From contig NZ_RAPR01000001.1 of assembly GCF_003610235.1 (NCBI RefSeq), positions 7,130,001 through 7,194,000 of the forward strand: a stretch of DNA of 64,000 nucleotides. Direction: 5' to 3'. A program made the position numbers and the translations under genes. The stretch is from Catellatospora citrea. Its GTDB lineage: Bacteria > Actinomycetota > Actinomycetes > Mycobacteriales > Micromonosporaceae. Under the pieces are notes generated by a model. That model was not told the origin of the DNA, did no database searches, and saw only the letters and a list, made by a program, of their open reading frames with translations. Within the stretch, counting starts at the first letter, position 1, and every line of letters begins with the position of its first letter. Shown here one piece after another: positions 58,688 through 64,000 of this stretch.

Positions 58688-59340
58688 CGGTCCGCGTGCT
58701 GCTCGCCGACGACCAGCCGCTGGTGCGGTCCGGGCTGCGGGTGCTGATCAACGAGACGTCCGACCTCGCGGTCGTCGCCGAGGCAGGCACGGGCGGGGAC
58801 GCGGTCCGGCTGACCGCCGAGGTGCGTCCCGACGTGGTGGTCATGGACATCCGCATGCCCGGCATGGACGGCATCGAGGCCACCCGGCAGATCACCGCCG
58901 CCGCAGGCCCCGCCCGGGTGCTCATGCTCACCACGTTCGACGAGGACGCCCACGTCTACGGCGCGCTGCGGGCCGGGGCCAGCGGGTTCCTGGTCAAGGA
59001 CATGGCGCTCGACGACATCCTGGCCGCGATCCGGGTCGTCGCCGCCGGGGACGCGCTGATCGCGCCGAGCGTCACCCGCCGCCTCATCGCGGACTTCGCC
59101 GCCGGTCCGGCCGCCCCGCGTGCGGCACGCCCCGATCCGGGCATCACCGAGCGGGAACGGGAGGTGCTGACCCTGATCGGCCGAGGACTGTCCAACGGCG
59201 AGATCGCCCAGGAGCTGTTCATCTCCCCGGCCACCGCGAAGTCGCACGTCGCGCGGCTGCTCGCCAAGCTGGCGGCCCGCGACCGCGTCCAGCTCGTCAT
59301 CACCGCGTACGAGCTCGGCCTGGTCACCCCGCCCGGCTGA
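58684..59340 (+). CDS. NarL/LuxR-family response regulator beside ABC exporter
   Basis: A 218-residue regulator with Asp55 in VMDIRMPGMDG, TTFDED, FLVKD, and a LuxR helix-turn-helix (TEREREVLTLIGRGLSNGEIA). It is very close in length and layout to the regulator at 46.7 kb, so the two systems are probably paralogous. It is likely to activate the divergent ABC exporter operon. Confidence 0.94.
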   Translation: MTVRVLLADDQPLVRSGLRVLINETSDLAVVAEAGTGGDAVRLTAEVRPDVVVMDIRMPGMDGIEATRQITAAAGPARVLMLTTFDEDAHVYGALRAGASGFLVKDMALDDILAAIRVVAAGDALIAPSVTRRLIADFAAGPAAPRAARPDPGITEREREVLTLIGRGLSNGEIAQELFISPATAKSHVARLLAKLAARDRVQLVITAYELGLVTPPG

Positions 59341-59349
59341 GCCGCCGCG

Positions 59350-60066
59350 TCACCGGGTGTCGGCGGCCGAACCGACCCGGCGGCCCGGTGTGAGCCGCCG
59401 CAGCCAGCGCCGCAGCCGCGTGGGCCGGGCGGCGTCGGCGGGCGAGGCTGCGCGGGCGGCGGCGTCGGCGGCGGCGCCGAAGAAGTCGCCGCCCTTGCGC
59501 CGCACGTCGTCGGTGCCCCACTCACGCTTGCGCGCCGCCTTCGCCATCCGGGGGATGTGCTTGGCGCAGTGGATGTACGCCTCCTGCACCTCGACCAGCA
59601 CCCAGCGTTCGGCCCGCCGCCCGGGGACCGGGTCGACCGGCAGCTCCGGGTACGCGGCCCGGGCTACCTCGTCCTCCACCACCGAGGCGCGGCCGTTGAC
59701 GTGCAGCCCGATGACGTCGCTGACGAAGTCGACGAACAGCAGCCCCACGTGGCCGTTCTCGGTGATGTTGCCCAGGCTCGCCATCACCCCGTTGCCGCGG
59801 TACTCCGGCCAGGTCAGGTGGGTGGCGTCGAGCACCTGCACGAAACCCGCGGGCCCGGCGCGGAACGTGTTGTCGCACTCCCCGTCGGCGTCGGAGGTCG
59901 CGACGAACATCATCTCCTGGCGGCCGACGAACGCGGTCATGCGCTCGTTGAGGTGGTCGAGCATCTGCTGGTCGTAGAAGCGCTGGGCCCGTCCGGCGGT
60001 GCCGTGCGCCTGCTGGAGACGGCGCTCTCCGGTCGAACCCTGCACCTTCTCGACGATCCGGGTCAT
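59350..60066 (-). CDS. Pyridoxamine 5'-phosphate oxidase-family flavoprotein
   Basis: A 238-residue protein with a split beta-barrel FMN-binding core (about 30-180: EMMFVATSDADGECDNTFRAG split between strands, then HLTWPEYRGNGVMASLGNI). A basic C-terminal extension follows. Members reduce or oxidise small substrates with FMN or F420. GGAAGGAAT lies just before the ATG. The TnpB element has inserted within about 70 bases of this start and may have altered its promoter. Confidence 0.85.
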   Translation of the reverse strand: MTRIVEKVQGSTGERRLQQAHGTAGRAQRFYDQQMLDHLNERMTAFVGRQEMMFVATSDADGECDNTFRAGPAGFVQVLDATHLTWPEYRGNGVMASLGNITENGHVGLLFVDFVSDVIGLHVNGRASVVEDEVARAAYPELPVDPVPGRRAERWVLVEVQEAYIHCAKHIPRMAKAARKREWGTDDVRRKGGDFFGAAADAAARAASPADAARPTRLRRWLRRLTPGRRVGSAADTR

Positions 60067-60221
60067 CAGATTCCTTCCGTGGATACTCCGGCCTTCGGGC
60101 CGGCGAGGAAACGGAACCCCTGCGGAGCAGGACAGGCGAAGCCGATCCGCCGCCTAGGCGGACCGGCTTCTACCCGTACCTCGCCCTGAGGCTCGCGTTG
60201 TGTCCGGTTAGGATCAAAGGT

Positions 60222-61340
60222 GTGACCAGAACGGTGAAGCGGGCGTTCAAGTTCCGCTTCTACCCAAGCGACGCACAGGCTGCGCAGTTGTCGCGGACGT
60301 TCGGGTGTGTCCGGCTGGTCTACAACATGGCCCTGGCTGCCCGGACCGAGGCGTGGACGCAGCGTCAGGAGCGGGTCGGCTACAACGCCACCTCGGCCTT
60401 GCTCACCGGGTGGAAGAAGACCGAGGACCTGGCGTTTCTCAATGAGGTCTCCAGTGTGCCGCTGCAGCAGGCGCTGCGGCACCTGCAGACCGCGTTCACC
60501 AACTTCCAGGCCAGACGCGCCAAGCACCCGACGTTCAGGTCCAAGAAGCGCTCGCGCCGGTCGGCGGAGCTGCCCGACGGCTGCGCGCCGTCGACGGTGA
60601 CGGTGTCGTGCGACGCGGCCGGACGTTGGTTCGTGTCCCTGCTCTGCGACGACGCCATCACCCAGACCTCCGCCACCGGCCAGGTCGGCGTCGACGCCGG
60701 GATCGACAGCCTGCTCACCCTGTCGACCGGCGAGAAGATCACCAATCCTCGGCATGAGCGCGCCGACCGTCAGCGGCTGGCCCGCGCGCAACGTAACCTC
60801 GCCCGTAAGCAGAAAGGTTCGGCCAACCTCGCCAAGGCCCGGATCAACGTCGCCCGGATCCATGCCCGGATCGCCGACCGCAGGCGCGACCACCTGCACA
60901 AACTGACGACTCGGCTCGTTCGAGAGAACCAATCGATCGTGATCGAGGACCTGGCCGTACGGAACATGCTCAAAAACCACCGCCTGGCCCGCGCGATCAG
61001 CGACGCGGCCTGGCGGCAGCTGCGCACCATGCTGGAGTACAAAGCCGCCTGGCACGGCCGCGACCTGATCGTCGTGGACCGCTGGTTCCCCTCGACCCGC
61101 CTGTGCTCGGCATGCGGTGCACTCGCGCAGAAGATGCCGCTGGACGTGCGGGAGTGGACGTGCCCCTGCGGGGCCGTCCACGACCGCGACGTCAACGCCG
61201 CACGCAACATCCTGGCCGCCGGACTGGCGGTGACAGCCTGCGGAGACGATGTAAGACCTCAACGAGAATCCTCTCGGACGCGGCAGTCGTCGAGGAAACA
61301 GGAAACCCCGAGGGTGACCAAGGGAACCCCCGTCCATTAG
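60222..61340 (+). CDS. tnpB: TnpB RNA-guided nuclease (OrfB transposase), internally shortened
   Basis: A 372-residue TnpB, the Cas12 ancestor: an RNA-guided DNA nuclease. The RuvC acidic residues are Asp158 (VGVDAGIDS), Glu242 (VIEDLAV) and Asp323 (DRDVNAA). The zinc finger has CSAC (295-298) and CPC (314-316). Compared with relatives, about 30 residues seem to be missing between SRRSAE and LPDGCAPSTVTVS, inside the WED barrel region, while the frame is kept. The start is GTG 60222, with GTG 60234 and TTG 60198 as options. The guide RNA would derive from the 3' end and right end. Confidence 0.9.
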   Translation: MTRTVKRAFKFRFYPSDAQAAQLSRTFGCVRLVYNMALAARTEAWTQRQERVGYNATSALLTGWKKTEDLAFLNEVSSVPLQQALRHLQTAFTNFQARRAKHPTFRSKKRSRRSAELPDGCAPSTVTVSCDAAGRWFVSLLCDDAITQTSATGQVGVDAGIDSLLTLSTGEKITNPRHERADRQRLARAQRNLARKQKGSANLAKARINVARIHARIADRRRDHLHKLTTRLVRENQSIVIEDLAVRNMLKNHRLARAISDAAWRQLRTMLEYKAAWHGRDLIVVDRWFPSTRLCSACGALAQKMPLDVREWTCPCGAVHDRDVNAARNILAAGLAVTACGDDVRPQRESSRTRQSSRKQETPRVTKGTPVH

Positions 61341-61358
61341 GGCGGGGAGGATGTCAAC
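61328..61358 (+). other. Right end of the TnpB element, likely omega-RNA scaffold end
   Basis: An eight-base hairpin with ATTA loop overlaps the tnpB stop codon, followed by AGGATGTCAAC. In related elements this end is the last part of the guide-RNA scaffold, and the guide is read from the flank just beyond. Confidence 0.6.
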
Positions 61359-61459
61359 TCGTCCCCCTCCGCCGCGCGCCCCCGCGGATGCGCCTGGGAA
61401 CGAGATTCACGGACGGCGGACGGCCCGCGTCGCACAGCGGGTGCGACGCGGGCCCGAGG

Positions 61460-62128
61460 TCAGCGCGCGGTACGCCGCCGGTGCACCAGCACGCCGCCCA
61501 CGGCCACGGCCGCCACCAGCCCGGCGAGCGCCCAGTAGGGCCAGGTCGGCGAGTCGGGCTCGGCCGGTGCGGTGGCGGACACGGTGACCGAGTTCCCGGA
61601 CGCGGCGGGCTGCTGCGGCGGGGCGGTCTGGCCGAGCAGCAGCGGGTCGGGCTGGTTGGTCGGCGGCTGCCACCCGGCGGGCGCGGCGGTGATCTTGCCC
61701 TGGTAGTCGAAGCGGATCTCGCCGCTGACCTTGTCGCTGTCGGAGGCCACCGACAGGTAGGTGATGGTGTAGACGCCGGTCTGCGGCCAGTGCGACACCG
61801 GGATCACCGCCGGGAAGCCGGTCTTGTAGAGCTGCGGTTCCCAGTTGCCGTCGCGAAGCGTCAGCTCCTGCACCGGGCTGGGCAGCGGCTTGGGCTCACC
61901 ACCGGACCAGCCGTGGTCCACCCGGGTGCCGTCGGGGGCCTTCACCGTGAAGTACGCGGCCGGGTTCGGCTTCTCGGTGAACACCAGCCGCACGCTCTCG
62001 CGGGGCTCGGTCAGCGTGCTGCGGTCCACCGGGTCGGAGAAGGCCAGCTGGCCGTGCGCCTGCGCGGGGGAGGGCAGCAGCACGGCCACGGCCACCGCGG
62101 CGAGAACGGCGACGATCTTTCGAGACAT
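61460..62128 (-). CDS. CopC/YcnJ-type copper-binding domain protein, membrane-anchored
   Basis: A 222-residue exported protein. The signal peptide ends AQA, so the mature N-terminus begins with His (HGQLAFSDPVDRSTL), the copper-binding start of CopC proteins. VRLVFTEKPNPAAYFTV follows. A second beta domain (about 110-160), a Pro/Gln linker and a C-terminal membrane anchor (about 197-217, then RRRRTAR) complete it. It probably binds copper outside the cell. I chose ATG 62128, seven bases after TAGCTT. Confidence 0.82.
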   Translation of the reverse strand: MSRKIVAVLAAVAVAVLLPSPAQAHGQLAFSDPVDRSTLTEPRESVRLVFTEKPNPAAYFTVKAPDGTRVDHGWSGGEPKPLPSPVQELTLRDGNWEPQLYKTGFPAVIPVSHWPQTGVYTITYLSVASDSDKVSGEIRFDYQGKITAAPAGWQPPTNQPDPLLLGQTAPPQQPAASGNSVTVSATAPAEPDSPTWPYWALAGLVAAVAVGGVLVHRRRTAR

Positions 62129-62183
62129 GCGCATGAAGCTAAGCCATCGGCGTCGCCCGCACCATCCCCCGCCGCCTCGCCGA

Positions 62184-63416
62184 TCACCACCAGTCCAGGC
62201 GGCCCTTCCAGCCGTTGAGGGCGGCAGCCGGGTCGGCCTGCAGGACCCGGTCCAGCGCACTGGCGTACACGTCGCGGAAGTCGGTGGTGAACTTCAGATC
62301 CCCGTCGTCGAGATCGGTCAGGCTGGGCTGCTCGCCGTACAGCCCACCCGGGATCGACTCGCCGAGCACGAACACGTTGGACGCGGTGCCGTGATCGGTG
62401 CCGTCGGAGGCGTTGGCCCGCACCCGCCGCCCGAACTCGGAGTAGACCAGCACCACCACGTCCTTGCCCGCCGGATGGGCCGTGATCCGCCGGTAGAACG
62501 CCGTCAGCCCCCGGTCCAGGTAGGACAGCAGTGTCTCCTGCAGGTCGCGCTCGTCGGCGTGGGTGTCGAAGCCGCCCAGCGACACCGAGAACATCCGGGT
62601 CGACACCCCGGCCTCGATGCACTGCGCGACCAGGTCGAGCTGCGCCTGCAGCCCGGCCAGGCCGCCGGTGCCGGTCGCCGGGACCTTCTCCTCGTCACCG
62701 TCACCGCTGTCGGTGTCGGCGTCCTTGACCTGCTGGGCCATCTCCCGCACCCGGGCCAGGTCGCCGAAGCAGGCCGCGGCCCGCGCCTGCAGCGGCGGCT
62801 CCCCGGCCGACGGCTTGGCGAACCCGGCCAGGGCCTGCGCGGTGACCGCCCTGGGCAGCTTCACGTCGGCCGCGCCGATCACCGCGCCGGCGCTCCTCTC
62901 CCCGGCCAGCAGCGGCGGCAGCACCTTCTCGAACGACACGGCCAGCCGCGGGTCACCGCCCGCGCCGTCGAGCCAGCGACCGATCCAGCCGGTGTTGCCG
63001 GGCCGCTCCGGGTCGGCGGTCTGCCAGATGTCCATCGAGCGGAAGTGGCTGCGGTCGGGCTTGGGGTAGCCGACCCCGCGTACGACGGCCAGCTTCTTGC
63101 TCCCGAACAGCTCGTGCAGCCCTTTCAACGCCGGGTTCAGCCCGGTGGCGTCGTCCAGGCGCAGTACCTCGCCGCCGTCGTAGGCCAGCTCGGGCCGGGC
63201 GTCCTGGTAGGCGCGGTCGGCGTACGGGATCACCGTGTTGAGGCCGTCGTTGCCGCCGTACAGCGTGATGACGACCAGCGTCTTCGCGCCTTCGGGGCGG
63301 TTGCCGGCGGTGTCGAGGAGGTCGGACAGGGCCAGCGTGGTCGCGCCCGCGGCCAGCGCCGCGCCGCCGACGACGCCGCTGGCGATCAGGAACCTGCGCC
63401 GGGTCGTGGTGTCCAT
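62184..63416 (-). CDS. Tat-exported DUF1501 protein
   Basis: A 410-residue protein with a twin-arginine signal (TTRRRFLIASG). DUF1501 features include LVVITLYGGNDGLNTVIPY, RSHFRSMDIWQTA, SLGGFDTHADE, and VYSEFGRRVRANASDGTDHGTA. DUF1501 proteins belong to the alkaline-phosphatase/sulfatase-like fold and nearly always pair with DUF1800 proteins, as here. The function is unknown. It lies 20 bases downstream of the DUF1800 gene. Confidence 0.92.
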   Translation of the reverse strand: MDTTTRRRFLIASGVVGGAALAAGATTLALSDLLDTAGNRPEGAKTLVVITLYGGNDGLNTVIPYADRAYQDARPELAYDGGEVLRLDDATGLNPALKGLHELFGSKKLAVVRGVGYPKPDRSHFRSMDIWQTADPERPGNTGWIGRWLDGAGGDPRLAVSFEKVLPPLLAGERSAGAVIGAADVKLPRAVTAQALAGFAKPSAGEPPLQARAAACFGDLARVREMAQQVKDADTDSGDGDEEKVPATGTGGLAGLQAQLDLVAQCIEAGVSTRMFSVSLGGFDTHADERDLQETLLSYLDRGLTAFYRRITAHPAGKDVVVLVYSEFGRRVRANASDGTDHGTASNVFVLGESIPGGLYGEQPSLTDLDDGDLKFTTDFRDVYASALDRVLQADPAAALNGWKGRLDWW

Positions 63417-63436
63417 CGGGCGTCCTCCTCGAAGTC

Positions 63437-64000
63437 TCAGTGCACCGCGTACTCGGGGCTGATCAGCCCCAGCACGGTCAGCTTCCGGGCGTCCTTGGCC
63501 GCGTCGGCCAGCACCGCCCGCGTCCGGTCGGTCCAGGCGTCCACGACCAGCAGCCGCGCCAGCGCCTCGGGCCGTCCCGCCACCGGGGCGGCCGACAGCC
63601 GTTCCAGGAACGCCGGGCTCGCCGCGGCGGACAGGGCCTGGGCCAGCTGCACCCGGGTCTGGGTGGCGAACGTGTTGAGCCAGGCCGTGCCCGACGGCCA
63701 GCCGCCGACGCTCGGCGGCTTGAACGGCACCTGGTCGAGCCGGGTCAGGCCCTGGTAGAGCTGCTTGCGCTGCTTGTCCCCGGCAGTGCCGTCGGCGCCG
63801 AGCTGGCGCACCGCGCCGACCAGCCACTCCACCGGCTGCTTGACCAGCTGCCCGCCGGTGGCGGTGAACTGCTCGTCCAGCAGCAGCGCCCGGACCAGGG
63901 CGCTGACATCGTGCCCGGCGAACGCGGCCGACAGCCGGTCGCGTACCGGGCCGGGCATGGGCTCGCCGGAGGCGAACCGGAACCACAGCCGCGCGGGCAG
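63437..64000 (-). CDS. DUF1800 protein, C-terminal part (partial)
   Basis: The visible 187 residues are the C-terminal end of a DUF1800 protein, reading RLWFRFASGEPMPG, then SALVRALLLDEQF and PPSVGGWPSGTAWLNT. The N-terminal part lies beyond the right edge. DUF1800 genes sit beside DUF1501 genes in many bacteria and are thought to be exported with them. It is the upstream member of this operon. Confidence 0.87.
   Translation of the reverse strand: MPARLWFRFASGEPMPGPVRDRLSAAFAGHDVSALVRALLLDEQFTATGGQLVKQPVEWLVGAVRQLGADGTAGDKQRKQLYQGLTRLDQVPFKPPSVGGWPSGTAWLNTFATQTRVQLAQALSAAASPAFLERLSAAPVAGRPEALARLLVVDAWTDRTRAVLADAAKDARKLTVLGLISPEYAVH

Larger units (their letters stand above)
60138..61358 (+). 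mobile_element. Lone TnpB insertion element (IS605/IS607 type, no TnpA)
   Basis: The element consists of one tnpB gene with end structures. The right end is clear: a CCCCGTCC-ATTA-GGGCGGGG hairpin at 61328-61347 followed by AGGATGTCAAC, typical of IS605-group termini. The left end is not resolved; a hairpin at 60138-60170 (GAAGCCGATCCGCC with one mismatch) may mark it. No tnpA is present, so movement would need help in trans. The insertion lies between the flavoprotein and CopC genes. Confidence 0.75.

Noticed and set aside
60013..60027. GAGACGGCGCTCTC, like the LacI operator
   Set aside because: The arms do not match the GAGAGCGCTCTC palindrome, and it lies inside the flavoprotein coding region.
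1..64000. tRNA, rRNA, CRISPR or prophage
   Set aside because: No cloverleaf, rRNA stretch, regularly spaced repeats or phage structural genes were seen on either strand.

Overview
The window is chromosomal DNA from a high-GC actinobacterium. About 65 genes are densely packed, most codons end in G or C, and many genes appear leaderless, with a TAnnnT -10 box 6-7 bases before the start. Secreted glycoside hydrolases, Tat substrates, STAND-type regulators and the short GAAGG-TGC-CCTTC interspersed repeats suggest the family Micromonosporaceae. That assignment is inference, since no rRNA or other phylogenetic marker is present. No tRNA, CRISPR array, prophage or obvious large biosynthetic cluster is visible.

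Layout. 1-6 kb: the N-terminal part of a multi-pass sensor, a secreted GH64 beta-1,3-glucanase with two LacI-type operators, a secreted alpha/beta hydrolase behind a clear promoter and operator, two small hypothetical genes, and a phosphotransferase divergent from a MarR regulator. 6.9-16 kb: a large secreted subtilase, a HAD phosphatase, a WYL regulator divergent from an epoxide hydrolase, a GT87 membrane glycosyltransferase and a VOC protein. 16-21 kb: an MFS exporter divergent from a 937-residue LuxR/STAND regulator. 21-26 kb: an operon of trypsin-like protease, MoxR ATPase, DUF58 protein and two von Willebrand A membrane proteins. 26-31 kb: a Tat-exported class-A beta-lactamase-like protein, a PIN toxin-antitoxin pair, an F420-dependent reductase-like protein, an NlpC/P60 peptidase and a TetR regulator. 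31.7-35.1 kb: a LacI regulator and a GH3 beta-glucosidase. 36-43 kb: small regulator/target pairs (PadR with a membrane protein, HxlR with DoxX-like, TetR with DoxX) and a GDT1-family manganese exporter preceded by a yybP-ykoY riboswitch. 43-49 kb: a soluble Ser/Thr kinase, a two-component system and a GH18 chitinase. 49-57 kb: an MFS transporter, an aldo/keto reductase, a second epoxide hydrolase, a DivIVA-like coiled-coil protein, a cytochrome P450 and an ABC exporter next to its likely two-component system. 59-64 kb: a PNPOx-like flavoprotein, a lone TnpB element with a shortened N-terminal half, a CopC-like protein, and DUF1501 plus partial DUF1800 genes.

How the genes work together. The same palindrome, GAGAGCGCTCTC, lies twice before the GH64 glucanase and once before the LacI gene, which is followed by the GH3 beta-glucosidase. 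This suggests one regulon for beta-glucan use: GH64 cuts glucan outside the cell, GH3 hydrolyses the imported oligosaccharides, and LacI senses the product. The manganese riboswitch and exporter form a second self-contained circuit. No wholly new multi-gene defence or biosynthetic system is convincingly visible. The best leads are the LacI glucan regulon, the riboswitch, the shortened TnpB, the paired interspersed hairpins, and the terminator-like hairpin inside the toxin gene.
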